In this document: piece by piece, positions 33,867 through 45,300 of the stretch
Numbering within the stretch: the first letter of the stretch is position 1
Layout: the number at the start of each line of letters is the position of its first letter
Origin: Solimonas sp040066175
GTDB taxonomy: Bacteria > Pseudomonadota > Gammaproteobacteria > Nevskiales > Nevskiaceae
Length of the DNA stretch: 64,000 nucleotides
Assembly (NCBI RefSeq): GCF_040066175.1
Contig: NZ_JBEAAM010000006.1
Span: forward strand, 1 to 64,000
Direction: 5' to 3'
Notes under the pieces: generated by a model
Databases searched by the model: none
Seen by the model: the letters and a program-made list of their open reading frames with translations, nothing else
What the model was told of the DNA's origin: nothing
Position numbers and translations under genes: made by a program

Positions 33867-35852
33867 TCAGCGGTAGCGCCGCTGGGTGAACAGGTCGTAG
33901 GCGGTCTGGTAGTAGGCCACCGCCAGGTCGATCACCTCGGGGTCGTCATCGAGCGTGCCGAAGCGCGTCGTCTGCGCCCCCGGCGCACCGGGCAGGCGCT
34001 CGTAGCGCTGGCAGTGTGCCTCCTTGCGCAGGCCGAGGATGCACAGGCGATCGCCCGACAGCACCGCGACGTCGTGGTTGTGGTTGAACAGCAACGTGCG
34101 CGGCTGGTCCTTGGGCCAGGCCAGCACGTCCTGGCCGAAGAACGGCGCCTCGTAGGGCAGCCCGAGCAGGCCGAGCACGGTCGGCGCGACGTCGATCTGG
34201 CTGGTCGGCGTGTCGATGCGGCCCGGCCGGATGTGCGCCGGCGCGTAGATCAGCAGCGGAATCTCGTAGGTGTTGAGCGGGATGTCGGCACGGCCGTACA
34301 CGCGTGCATCGTGGTCGGCGACGATCACGAACAGCGTGTCGCGGAACCACGGCCGCGTCGCCGCCGCGCGCATGAACTCGCCGATCGCATGGTCGGCGTA
34401 GCGCACGCCGGCCTTGCGTCCGCCGCCGCGCGGCGGGACGCCTTCGACGCCGTCCGGGAAGGTGTACGGCTTGTGGTTCGAGGTGGACATGATCACCGCG
34501 AAGAACGGCCGGCCGTCGCCGGCACGCTGGTCGAAGTGCTCGACGGCGGCATGCAGCAGGTCCTCGTCCGACACGCCCCAGATATTGGCGAAGCGCGGCG
34601 GCGGCAGCTGCGAGCGGTCGAGGATCGCAAAGCCGTTCGACCCGAAGTAGTGGTTCATGTTGTCGAACGCGCCGTAGCCGCCATACAGGAAGCTCGACTG
34701 GTAGCCGAGCTGGTTCATGACCTTGCCCCAGGTGGCGATGCCTTCGTTGCCGGGCCGCTTGACGATCGATTCGCTCGGGATCGGCGGCAGCGACGCGGTC
34801 AGGGCTTCGAGCCCGCGCACGGTGCGCGTGCCGGTGGCATAGGCGCGCGTGAACAGCAGCCCTTCGCGCGACAGCCGGTCGAACTCCGGCGTCAGCCCGC
34901 GCGTGTCGCCGTAGGCGCCGACGTATTCCGCGCCCAGCGACTCCTCGACCAGAACGACGACGTTGAGCTTGCCCAGTCCGGCCGGGTTCGCGTCGAAGCG
35001 GCGCGTCAGGTCGCCGCCGGGCAGATCGACGAAGCTGCCGCCGCCGCGGCCCAGGTCCGCAGTCAGCCGCTCGAACATCGCGGTGGCGTCGCCGCTGCGA
35101 TAGAACACCGGGTAGTCGATGTGGTTGCTGTTGAGCGCCGCGAAGAAGCGTGCCGGGCCGTTCGCGGTCAGCTCGTTGGCGACGCGGTTGGAGAACACCG
35201 CCAGCGCGTCGGCGGTCCAGAACAGCGTCACCGCGGCGACCACGCCGGCATGGCCGGCTAGCAGCAGCAGGCGGTGATGCCCGCGCGGCGTCTGCGCCTG
35301 CGGGTGGATGTGCAGGCGCGAACGCAGCGCCCAGGTCGCCAGCGCCGCGAGCACCGCGATCGCCGCCAGCAGCGGAACGACGGGATACTCGTCGCGGATG
35401 TCGCCGATGACCTCGGTCGGGTAGATCAGGTAATCGACCGCGACGAGGTTGAAGCGCGAATCGAACTCCTCGAAGAAGAAGTACTCGCAGGCACCGATGA
35501 ACAGCATGCCGGCGATCATCAGCCACGCGCCGACGGTCAGCAGGCGGCGCGCGCGCGGCGTCGGCCGCGGCGCCAGCGCCAGGAACAGCGACAGCGGGAT
35601 CAGCAGGTACAACGCCTGCATGAAGTCGTTGATCGCCCCCAGCCCGACAATCACCGGCAGCGCAGTTGCGCTCACCCCATCGACGCGTCCGAACACCACC
35701 CACAGCAGCAGGCGCGTCGCCGCCGACAGCAGCAGATAGACCACGGCCATTGTCAGCAGCGGCCGCAGCCAGGCCCAGCGGCCCGGCGGGCGCGTGTCGG
35801 CGGCCTTTGCGTCGATCGAATCGGCGTGCAGTGCAAGCGGCGTGGCGTTCAT
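33867..35852 (-). CDS. LTA-synthase-family phosphoglycerol/phosphoethanolamine transferase
   Basis: 661 residues: five hydrophobic helices (to about residue 220) followed by a sulfatase-fold periplasmic domain. Metal and catalytic residues can be placed: E303 in VLVEESLGAEY, the likely nucleophile T344 in GTRTVRGLEAL, and VIVADHDARVYG near the end. Gram-negative members modify periplasmic glucans or lipids with phosphoglycerol or phosphoethanolamine; the substrate here is unknown. It is 30 bp upstream of the Omp85 gene on the same strand, so joint transcription is likely. Confidence 0.85.
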   Translation of the reverse strand: MNATPLALHADSIDAKAADTRPPGRWAWLRPLLTMAVVYLLLSAATRLLLWVVFGRVDGVSATALPVIVGLGAINDFMQALYLLIPLSLFLALAPRPTPRARRLLTVGAWLMIAGMLFIGACEYFFFEEFDSRFNLVAVDYLIYPTEVIGDIRDEYPVVPLLAAIAVLAALATWALRSRLHIHPQAQTPRGHHRLLLLAGHAGVVAAVTLFWTADALAVFSNRVANELTANGPARFFAALNSNHIDYPVFYRSGDATAMFERLTADLGRGGGSFVDLPGGDLTRRFDANPAGLGKLNVVVLVEESLGAEYVGAYGDTRGLTPEFDRLSREGLLFTRAYATGTRTVRGLEALTASLPPIPSESIVKRPGNEGIATWGKVMNQLGYQSSFLYGGYGAFDNMNHYFGSNGFAILDRSQLPPPRFANIWGVSDEDLLHAAVEHFDQRAGDGRPFFAVIMSTSNHKPYTFPDGVEGVPPRGGGRKAGVRYADHAIGEFMRAAATRPWFRDTLFVIVADHDARVYGRADIPLNTYEIPLLIYAPAHIRPGRIDTPTSQIDVAPTVLGLLGLPYEAPFFGQDVLAWPKDQPRTLLFNHNHDVAVLSGDRLCILGLRKEAHCQRYERLPGAPGAQTTRFGTLDDDPEVIDLAVAYYQTAYDLFTQRRYR

Positions 35853-36051
35853 CGGTGGCGTCCGTCCATGAGGCGATGCTCACGACGGGCAAGTCCGATG
35901 CCGACCCCGCCCAGACGCGGGACGCCTGCGCTATGTCGCTGATTTCAGACCGCCAGAGGCTCGGTGGCCGTACTGCAGCCGGCAGCGCGCAAGCCGGCGG
36001 AACCTGCAGTTGCTGCAAATTTTGCAGACGAGGCTTGCAGAACCCGCCGCA
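35853..36051. other. 199-bp intergenic region with nested inverted repeats
   Basis: No gene seen. GCAAGCC (35989-35995) and GGCTTGC (36032-36038) bracket an inner CTGCAAA (36013-36019)/TTTGCAG (36021-36027) pair, and TGCAG recurs five times. It precedes the LTA-synthase-like gene (minus strand) and follows the end of the phosphate-binding-like gene, so it may be an operator or an mRNA leader structure. Confidence 0.55.
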
Positions 36052-36567
36052 TCACCGCGCCGGCTCCGCGCACGGTGCGCGCCGCTCCGCATCCGCAGCC
36101 AGCACGCGCCCGTCGGCGCCGATGATCATCAGCAGCCGCACGGAGTCATCGAGCGTGCACGGATCGACGTAGCCGATGGCGCCGGCGGTGGCGCCGACGA
36201 AGCGCAGCACGCCGGCCGCCGAGGCGAGGACGTGCGGCGGCAGTGCGCCATGGAAGTATTGTTCGTTCCAGTATTCGTCCATCGCCTCGGGCAGCTGGTG
36301 CAGCACGGCCTGCGAGAAGCGCCGCCGCAGCGGGTGGTCGGCCGGCAGGTTGACCGGCTGGATGCGCGCGCCGTCGCGCCAGTACAGGCGGCGGCGCTTG
36401 TAGATCTGCGCCAGCGCGTCCGCATCGACCTTGCCGGTCGCGGTCTGCGGATGGACGATCACCGCGACCACGCCGGCGCCGGCCGCCTCGGCGGCCGGCG
36501 CCGGCCCGACAGCGGCCATCCAGCCGAGCAGCAGCAGCGCCAGCGCCCCCACGCCGATCCGCCGCAT
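36052..36567 (-). CDS. PstS-like periplasmic phosphate-binding-domain protein
   Basis: 171 residues with a signal peptide (ALALLLLGWMAAVGPAPAAEA). VIVHPQTATGKVDADALAQIYKRRRLYWRDGARIQPVNLP and GVLRFVGATAGAIGYVD resemble the substrate-binding-like proteins annotated as phosphate ABC transporter substrate-binding, which lack a transporter. It is half the length of PstS, so it covers only one lobe. Its start shares a base with the stop of the barrel gene upstream (TGATG), so the pair is one operon, divergent from a sensor kinase. Confidence 0.75.
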   Translation of the reverse strand: MRRIGVGALALLLLGWMAAVGPAPAAEAAGAGVVAVIVHPQTATGKVDADALAQIYKRRRLYWRDGARIQPVNLPADHPLRRRFSQAVLHQLPEAMDEYWNEQYFHGALPPHVLASAAGVLRFVGATAGAIGYVDPCTLDDSVRLLMIIGADGRVLAADAERRAPCAEPAR

Positions 36568-37586
36568 CAGAACAGCACCGCGATCGACGCGCGCAGGCCG
36601 TCGCGCAGGCCGATGTCGTTGTCGGTGGCCCGGGCGTACTCGGCCTTGAGGGCCAGGCCGGAGCGCGGCCGCCAGGTCACGCCGCCGAGGTACAGGCTCA
36701 GATCACCGACGGTCGCCGACGCGCGGAAGCCCTCGTAGCGCAGCACCGCATAAACCCGTTCCGTCACAGGCGCGACGAACTGCAGGTAATGGCCGCGCTC
36801 GTCGGCGCGCTCGTCGCCGAGCTCACGCGTGATGTACGCGAGTTCGCCGGACAGCTCGTAGCGGTGCCAGGCCCACAGCGCGTCCATGCCCCACAGCGTC
36901 TTGCGGTCCGGAGCCCTCTCCTGGCGGTAGTTGGCGACCGAGGTGCCGACCTGCAGGCGCGGCAGCACGGTCGCCGCGACGCGCAGTCCCCAGGCCTCGG
37001 TGAACGTATCGATCTCCCTGTCCGGGAACAGCTCCTCGCCGGGCGACGCGTACAGCGCGTACTCGACGCCGTCCGCCGTCAGCGGCAGCACGCCGTGCAG
37101 CATCGCGCCGGTGGCGTTGGTCGGGAACGTCGCCTCGGTGATCAGCGGCCGCGAGGTGGTCCAGGTCAGCGGCGCGGCGTGGATCTCGTTCCAGCGTCCC
37201 ACCGGCGTCAGGAACTTGCCCAGGCGCAGCTGCACGGCATCGGAATGGGCATAGTCCAGATGCAGGCGTTCGAGCACGACGCGCGCGTCGTCGGTCGTCG
37301 TCGCGCCGGGCGCCACGATCAGCGCATCGTCGAGTTCCACCTCGGAGAAGAAGCGCCAGCGTCCGCCGCCGTCCCACCACAGAAAGGCGCTCAGCGGATC
37401 GAGCGACGCGCGCCACGGCTGGCCGCCGTCGGCACTCGCGTAATCGGCGACGGCATAACCGCCCAGCGTGAAGTCGCCGACCGGATAGCCGTGCCCCAGC
37501 TCGTAGCCGGACGCCGCGGCGGAGCACGCTGCCACGACGACCGAGCAGATCCTGGCGATCCATCCAAACTTCGCTGAGTTGCGCAC
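36567..37586 (-). CDS. Outer-membrane beta-barrel protein paired with a PstS-like protein
   Basis: 339 residues. After a signal peptide (ICSVVVAACSAAASG), alternating aromatic and polar strands run to a C-terminal SIAVLF ending in Phe. Motifs such as RLGKFLTPVGRWNEIHAAPLTWTTSRPL are typical of porin-like barrels annotated as hypothetical in other gammaproteobacteria. I place the start at GTG 37586 because the frame further upstream overlaps the divergent kinase; the start is uncertain. It lies 48 bp from the kinase start and may be its target. Confidence 0.7.
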   Translation of the reverse strand: MRNSAKFGWIARICSVVVAACSAAASGYELGHGYPVGDFTLGGYAVADYASADGGQPWRASLDPLSAFLWWDGGGRWRFFSEVELDDALIVAPGATTTDDARVVLERLHLDYAHSDAVQLRLGKFLTPVGRWNEIHAAPLTWTTSRPLITEATFPTNATGAMLHGVLPLTADGVEYALYASPGEELFPDREIDTFTEAWGLRVAATVLPRLQVGTSVANYRQERAPDRKTLWGMDALWAWHRYELSGELAYITRELGDERADERGHYLQFVAPVTERVYAVLRYEGFRASATVGDLSLYLGGVTWRPRSGLALKAEYARATDNDIGLRDGLRASIAVLF

Positions 37587-37634
37587 CGGGCGTCTTCCGT
37601 CCGCGGAACAGGCCGCAGGATATTCTATGAGGCA

Positions 37635-39409
37635 ATGGTGCAAGCCCTGAGCATCCGCCGCATCCTGTTGCTGAGCCTGCTGCTGGTCAGCCTGCTGCCG
37701 ACGACGCTGCTGACCGTGCTCGCCTTCAGCCAGTCCCGCGCGGCGATGCTCACCGAGATCGAGGACGGCGTGCGGCGGTCCGCGGCGGCGGTGTCCGAGG
37801 ACGTCGATACGCTGCTGCTCGAACGCATGCTCAATGCCAGCACCTGGAATCACCTGGAAGTCATGCAGGACCTGCGCCTGCACGACGTGGACAAGCGCCT
37901 GTCCGGCTTCCTCGCCGAGATGAAACGCCGTCACAACGGCTTTTATCTCGATCTGCATGCGGTCGGTCCGGACGGCCATGTCATCAGCAGCAGCAACCCG
38001 GCCTTGCTCGACCGGCGCCTGCCGGCGGCGGCCGCCTGGCTGACCGCGGACCTGCCCGGCGGCCGGATCGTGATCGAGAAGCCGGCCGCGGGCGACGGCG
38101 GCATGCGCCTGCGGCTGCGCAGCGCGATCGAGTCCGAATTCACCGCGGGCGCGATCGGCGAGCTGGTCCTCGACGTCGATTGGTCGCAGCTGCAGGTCCT
38201 GCTCGACCGCAGTGCCGGCCCGTCGCGGCAGGTGCTCGTGCTCGATCACGACGGTCGCCTGCTGGCGGCGTCGGCCGCGCTGCGCGCCCGCGCGCTCGCG
38301 CCGGAAGCGACCTACTGGGACTGGGGCATGGGCCGCGCGCCCAGTGGCGTCGAGATGCGTTCCGGCGCACCGCTGATGGACGAGGACGTGATCGCCGGCC
38401 ACCAGCGCTCGCGCGGCCTCGGCGATTTCCGCGGCTTCGGCTGGACGACGCTGCTGCTGCAGTCGCGCCGCGAGGCACTCGCGCCGGTCGATCGCATGGC
38501 CTGGACCTTCGCCGGGCTGCTCGCGGCGACGGCCCTGCTGATCGTCGGTCTGGCCTGGGGTCTCGCGGCACTGATCGCGCGTCCGGTGGTGGCGCTGACC
38601 GAGTACGCGCGGCGCTACACCCTGCCCGGCGAGCTGCCCCCGCCACCGCCGCCCGGCCCCGGCGAGATCGGCGAACTGACGCGCAGCTTCGTGCGCATGA
38701 TGCGCAGCGTGGACCGTTCGCAGCAGACCCTGGTGCAGGCGTCCAAGCTGGCCGCGCTGGGCGAGATCACGGCACTGCTCGCGCACGAGATCCGCACGCC
38801 GCTCGGCATCCTGCGCTCGTCCGCGCAGATGCTGCGCGCCGAGACCGGCCTGTCCGACGAATCACGCGAACTGCTGCGCATCATCGACAGCGAGACCGGG
38901 CGCCTGAACCGGCTGGTCAGCTCGATGCTCGACAGCGCGCGCACGCGCGCGCCGCAGTTCGCGGCGACCGATGCGCACACGCTGATCGCGCACAGCGCGG
39001 CGCTGCTCGCCTCGCAGCTGCGCAGCCGCGGCGTCACGGTCGATCTGCAGTGCGCCGCGCAGCGCTCGATCGTCAGCTGCGACGCCGAACAGATCACCCA
39101 GGTGCTGCTGAACCTGATCATGAACGCGTTGCAGGTGCTCCAGCGCGGCGGGCACATCCGCGTGAGCACCCGCAACGAGGCCCAGCGGCTGGTCGTCGAG
39201 GTTGCCGACGACGGGCCGGGCATCGCCGCCGAGGACCGCGAGGCGATCTTCGAACCCTTCGTGTTCCGGCGCGAAGGTGGCGTCGGCCTGGGCCTGGCCG
39301 TCGTGCGCCGCATCCTGCGTCAGCACGGCGGCGACGTCGTCGCCGAGGCCGGCCCGCTCGGCGGCGCGCTGTTCCGTTTCTGGCTGCCGCTTCAGGAGGC
39401 GCACACGAC

Positions 39410-39413
<4 letters not shown>
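37635..39413 (+). CDS. Membrane sensor histidine kinase (NtrB/ZraS-like)
   Basis: 592 residues: first helix (residues 10-30), a large periplasmic sensor with a double-Cache-like look (about 35-285), second helix (290-315), a HAMP linker with a run of six prolines (335-340), then HisKA with phospho-acceptor H384 in LLAHEIRTPLG, and a HATPase with NLIMNALQVL, DDGPGI and GVGLGLAVVRRIL. The partner regulator overlaps its stop. It is divergent from the porin/PstS-like pair, which suggests it senses a solute related to them. Confidence 0.92.
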
Positions 39414-40792
<1,379 letters not shown>

Positions 40793-40796
40793 CGCG

Positions 40797-40826
40797 CTTC
40801 AGCGCCGGCGCAGTCCGGCGCCGAAG
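40797..40826. terminator. Stem-loop between convergent regulator and rsmB
   Basis: CTTC-A-GCGCCGG and CCGGCGC-C-GAAG pair across a 6-base loop with a single internal mismatch. It covers the end of rsmB coding sequence, where it encodes the FFGAGLRRR tail, and the 3' side of the regulator gene. No T-tract is present on either strand, so it would be a weak or Rho-assisted stop. Confidence 0.35.
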
Positions 40827-42064
40827 AAGCCGTCGGTGCCGTGGCGGTGCGGATACAGCTGCAGGTAGTGCCCCGGCAGCTCGACGCCAGAGGTGCGCAG
40901 CAGCGCGCCGGCGTCCTGCAGCTCGAAGTCGGCATGCGTGGCGAGAAACGCCTCGACGACGGCCTCGTTCTCCGCGCGCAGCAGGCTGCAGGTCGCATAC
41001 ACCAGCCGGCCGCCGGGACGCACCCATGTCGCCGCGCGATCGAGGATCTGCCGCTGTGTCGCCGCCAGCGCCGCGAGATCGAGCGGCTTGAGCCGAGCTT
41101 CCGGCTGGCGCCGCCAGGTGCCACTGCCGGAACAGGGCGCATCGACGAGCACCGCATCGAAAGTCGCCGCGCCGCGCGCGGCCGCAGCTTCGTGCCGCGA
41201 CGCCTCGGCGGCATCGAGCGTCTGCACGGTCACGCAGCGGACGCCGGCACGCACCAGCCGCGGCGGCAGATCGCGCAGGCGTCGCGCATCGGCGTCGAGC
41301 GCGAGCAGCGCGCCGCGGTTCTCCATCTGCGCCGCCAGAGCGAGGGTCTTGCCGCCGGCGCCGGCGCACCAATCGACGATGCGCTCGCCGGGCCGGGCCG
41401 CCACCAGCAGGGCGAGGAGCTGGCTGCCCTCGTCCTGCGGCTCGAACCAGCCGTCGCGGAACGCCGGCAGCGCCTGCAGCGCGGCGCGCTTTCTCAGGCG
41501 CAGGCCGTGCGGCGCCAGCGGCGTCGGTTCTGCCTCGAAGCCGGCGCTGCGCAGCGCCGCGAGCGCCTGCGCGCGCGTGCATTTGAGCGTGTTGACGCGC
41601 AGGTCCACCGATGCCTGCGCGCGCAGCGCCTCGGCGAGCTGCAGCGTCTCGACCGCACCAAGCTGCGCCTGCCACTGCGCATGGATCGCATCCGGCACGT
41701 TGCCGCGCTCCGCCGGCGTCAGCCGTGCGTCATCGAAGCCGCGCAGCGCGGCCGCCAGCACCGCGGCGCGCTCGACACCGAGCTGGTGCAGGCCGGCCGC
41801 ATCGGTCAGACCGGATTCGAGCGCATGCAGCGCGAGCCAGTCCGCCGGCACGTCGCTGCCGGCGATGCGGCGCAGCCGGCGCAGGTCACGCAGCACGCCG
41901 TAGAGCAGATCGTTGACGCGCCGGCGGTCGCGCCCGCCCATCTGCGGCTGATCGCGGAACGCGCGCTGCAGCAGACGGTCGGCGGCCCGGCCGTCGCGCA
42001 CGACCGCGGTGAGCGCGTCCAGCGCCAGCCGCCACTGCGGCGCGTACAAGGGCGCGCCGGTCAT
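40799..42064 (-). CDS. rsmB: 16S rRNA (cytosine-5)-methyltransferase RsmB
   Basis: 421 residues: an N-terminal NusB-like domain (VNDLLYGVLRDLRRLRR) followed by the methyltransferase fold. SAM binding is by VDWCAGAGGKTLALAAQM; catalytic cysteines are in DAPCSGSGTWRR and YATCSLLRAENE. RsmB methylates C967 of 16S rRNA in E. coli. It is usually linked with fmt and def; neither is here. The ATG at 42064 fits the family; fifteen further codons upstream are open but unlikely. Confidence 0.92.
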   Translation of the reverse strand: MTGAPLYAPQWRLALDALTAVVRDGRAADRLLQRAFRDQPQMGGRDRRRVNDLLYGVLRDLRRLRRIAGSDVPADWLALHALESGLTDAAGLHQLGVERAAVLAAALRGFDDARLTPAERGNVPDAIHAQWQAQLGAVETLQLAEALRAQASVDLRVNTLKCTRAQALAALRSAGFEAEPTPLAPHGLRLRKRAALQALPAFRDGWFEPQDEGSQLLALLVAARPGERIVDWCAGAGGKTLALAAQMENRGALLALDADARRLRDLPPRLVRAGVRCVTVQTLDAAEASRHEAAAARGAATFDAVLVDAPCSGSGTWRRQPEARLKPLDLAALAATQRQILDRAATWVRPGGRLVYATCSLLRAENEAVVEAFLATHADFELQDAGALLRTSGVELPGHYLQLYPHRHGTDGFFGAGLRRR

Positions 42065-42122
42065 CGTCCCGACCCCCGCGAATATGACCGTTCGTCGGCT
42101 CGATCCCACAACGTCTTGTGAC

Positions 42123-42149
42123 TTGACAAATCAAATGACACTATGGGTC
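42123..42149 (+). promoter_or_regulatory. Possible promoter of the lysine-rich micro-ORF
   Basis: A consensus TTGACA (42123-42128) stands in an AT-rich patch ending in ACTATGGG. The best -10 candidates (CACTAT or TATGGG) are closer than 17 bp, so the match is incomplete. The contrast in base composition with the surrounding GC-rich coding DNA supports a regulatory role. Confidence 0.4.
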
Positions 42150-42214
42150 GTGGTTGGCGGACTGTAGACGCAGGGTTTACGGAGCCAGCTGCTTTTCGCA
42201 ATCCGGAGGTCAAC

Positions 42215-42268
42215 ATGGCTGCAAAGAAGGCGACAAAGAAGGCTGCGAAGAAAACCAAGAAGAAGTAA
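42215..42268 (+). CDS. 17-residue lysine-rich micro-protein
   Basis: The complete reading is MAAKKATKKAAKKTKKK followed by TAA. A textbook GGAGG site (about 42204-42208) precedes the ATG, and a strong terminator follows 27 bp after the stop, so it has the marks of a separate, highly expressed short gene. The AAKK/TKK repeats are like the tails of bacterial histone H1-like and DNA-binding proteins; nucleic-acid or ribosome binding is a guess from charge. It is too short for family assignment. Confidence 0.65.
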   Translation: MAAKKATKKAAKKTKKK

Positions 42269-42294
42269 GTCTAGAGTTACCGCAAGAAGTCTCG

Positions 42295-42333
42295 TTGCGG
42301 CAGGTTCGGTCGGGAACCTGCCGCAATTTTGTT
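42295..42333 (+). terminator. Rho-independent terminator after the micro-ORF
   Basis: TTGCGGCAGGTTC (42295-42307) pairs perfectly with GAACCTGCCGCAA (42314-42326), a 13-bp stem with a 6-base loop, followed by TTTTGTT. It is the strongest plus-strand terminator in the window. Confidence 0.9.
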
Positions 42334-42340
42334 GGGGCGG

Positions 42341-42373
42341 AAAAAACGAGCGGGGCGCCTTTGGGCGCCCCGC
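42341..42373 (-). terminator. Rho-independent terminator of the BNR-repeat gene
   Basis: GCGGGGCGCC (42350-42359) and GGCGCCCCGC (42364-42373) make a 10-bp stem; on the minus strand it is followed after three bases by TTTTTT (42346-42341). It lies 16 bp beyond the stop of the 1062-aa protein. Confidence 0.9.
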
Positions 42374-42388
42374 TTGCGTTTGCACGGC

Positions 42389-45300
42389 TCAAACCATGGG
42401 TCGTCGGCGCAGCAAACCGAATGCCAGCAGCAGCAACAACCCGCCAGCCGGCATCGCGCCGCCGAAGCGCCCGGCGTCCGGCGCGCGTCCGCCGGTCGAA
42501 CCGCCGCCGTCCGTCGCCTTGGCGAAGTCATAGACCTGGACGCCACGGCCGAAGGTTGCGGCGAACAGCTTGCGGTCGTCGCCGGGCTTGAGCACGAGCT
42601 GGTTGACCGGCACCGACGGCAGATCGCCGAGCGGCGCCCAGGCGCTGCCCTGCAGGTCCGACGAGATGAACACGCCGATGTCCGTGCCGACGATGAGCTG
42701 CTCGCCACGCTTGACGATCGCGGTCGTGATCACGTCGGGCAGGTCGCCGCTGATATCGACGAAGGTTTCGCCGGCATCCGTGGACTTGAACACGCGGCCG
42801 CTGCCGCGGTTGGGGTTGCTGTCGAGATACTGGCCGTCCGGCAGCCAGCGCGCCGTCGAGTAGCCGCCGAGCACGACATAGACGGTGCGCGGATCGGTCG
42901 GATCGGCTTCGATGTCGTAGATGTAGCGGTTGGGCAGGCCATTGGCCGAGGCGACGTGCCAGCCATCCGAGGTGCCCTTCTTCGGCGGCTTGCTGCCGCC
43001 GACGTTGGTCGCCAGTCGGTTCTGGAACTGCGCGCCGCTCGCGGTGATGTTGCACGGCGCGCAGGCGCCGACATACACGGCGTCGCCCTCGACTTCCAGC
43101 GCGCCGCGCGACTGGAAGGTACCGCCGGTGGCCTCGTTGGTGCCCAGATCGAACACCGTGGTCCAGTTCGCGCCGGTCGAGGCATCGAGCGTCTCGGCGA
43201 CCTTGGTGCCGGCGGCGACCAGATGATTGGCATCGCGCGGGTCCATGCGGAACGGGCTGAGGAAGTGCGCGCTGCCGACGTCGAAATCGTCGATGTAGTC
43301 GTTGGACTTGCCGCCGTCGGTGGTGCGCACCAGCGCCAGCCCCGGCGTCTGGTAGTAGGCGATGTCGGAATTGTCCGGATCGACCGCGGTCCACATGCCG
43401 TCGCCGACGTAGATGCGCAGCTGGCGGCGCGTGTCGGGCTCGATCTTGCCGGAGGCGTTGTCCTGCAGGCCGTAGTAGACCGTGCCGTCCCTGGCGACGC
43501 TGATGCCGTAGTTCATCAGCGTGTAGAAGCCGCGGTTGGCGCCGCTGCCCCACTTGGTGTTGTCGAGATCGTCGGACAGCGTGTTCGCGGAGTACTGCTT
43601 GTACACGCCGCCGTCGTTGCCGGCGAACAGCCAGACGCCGCCGCGCTGCTCGTCAGGGATGAAGATGCCGTCGTGCTGGTCCGGATGCGTGGTCGTGATG
43701 TTGGTGACCAGGCCGTCGCGGAACGGGCAGACCGGCGGACCGTTCGGCACCGGCAGGCCGAGCAGCCCGGCCAGATCGATGTTGCCGAGCAGGAACAGAC
43801 AGGTGTTGCCGGCGAAGTAGGTACCGATCACCTTGAAATCGTTGGGCGTCTGTTCGAGCCCGGTCACCGGCGCATTGACGCGGTTCTTCCAGATCTCCTC
43901 CATGCCGAAGGCCACGCGCGTCGGCGCGCCGAGCAGCGGATCGGCCGCGGTCGGATCGGGCTTGATCCACAGGTCGTACCAGGCCTGCACGCCCGGACCG
44001 ATGCCCAGCGCGACGACCGCGGCGAGCGAGGAACCGGTGGTGATGCCGGCGTAGGTCAGTTCGACGTCGTCGGCGAGACGGATCCAGGTGTCGCCGAAGT
44101 CCGGCGAGACGTACACGCCGTTGATCGAGGTCGGGCTGAAACCCTGTGTCGCCAGCTCGCAGACGAACTGCGGATCGCCCTCGGGCAGCACCTCGCAGTC
44201 GAGCGGCAGCGACGGCAGGCCGTCGTCGGTCGGCAGATCCAGCACCGGCACGCCGCCGTTGAGCAGCACCGCATCCTGCACGATCGCATAGACGTAGTTG
44301 TGGTCCTGCGCCGGGCCGATGGCGTGGCCCAGCTCGATGCGGCCGATGCGCGCCTGCGGCGCGAAGCCGACCGGCACGAGGCCGCCGGACGCCGACTGGA
44401 TCTGCCCGGTGGCGGTACCGACACGCGCGAACGTGCCCGGCTTGCCGGTGTCCGAGCGGTACAGACCGTTGCCCGGTGACTGCGGCCGGCCATCCGCGTA
44501 CGGCAGCGCGCCGGAGCGGAAACCGACCGCCGCGAGCACCGGGCAGCCCTCGGCCGAGCACTGCTGGTCGGTCACGCCGCCCGGCTCCTTGACGACCACG
44601 TCGGTGACGAAATTGGCCAGCTGGCACGGCCCCAGCCCGGTCACGCCGGCGCATTCCGCGGACACCGGCAGCGCCACGTTCCGGTAGGAAGCGCCGGCAT
44701 CCTCGGAGCGGAACAGGCCCATGCCGGTCGCGGCATAGACGATGTCCGGATTGCTCGGATCGACCGCCAGGCGCGAGGCGTTGGTGCCGTCCGGCACGCC
44801 GCTGGCGTGATGCCAGGTCTGGCCGAGATCGTCCGACCAGTAGGCGCCCAGGCCGACATAGGTGTTGCCGCCCTGCACGTGCTCGCCGGTCAGGGCCAGC
44901 ACGCGCCCGCCGCGCGCCGGCGTCCACGCCACCGCGCTGGTGACCAGCGTCGGCAGACGATCGCCGATCGACACCCACTGGTCGCCGAGGGTGCCGACAT
45001 CGCCGCCGACGGCCTGGGACATCCAGATACCGCCGTTGCCGATCGCGACGAACAGGCGCTGGGCCACCGGGTCGTAGGCGAAGTTGTCGGCGCGGCCCGC
45101 GACCTCCGGAATGCCGTCGTTGGCGCCGTCCGGATAGGCCGGGTCCGAGACCTGCGGACCGCTGCCGTACTCGGCCCACTGGCCGACCGCATTGGCGACC
45201 TTGGCCTGATTGAGCTTGAGTGCCGCCTTCTGCTCCACCGCCTGGCGCAGCGCGCCCGGCGGCGGCAGACCGCGCATGCCGGCGATGTCGCGCGCCTCGA

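Noticed and set aside
38180..39409. An 870-residue version of the sigma54 regulator
   Set aside because: The extra N-terminal part overlaps the sensor kinase in another frame and has shadow-type composition; the receiver domain starts cleanly at 39410.
42200..42268. The lysine-rich micro-ORF as the start of a longer histone-like gene broken by a stop
   Set aside because: A strong terminator follows 27 bp after the stop and no lysine-rich continuation exists in any frame downstream.
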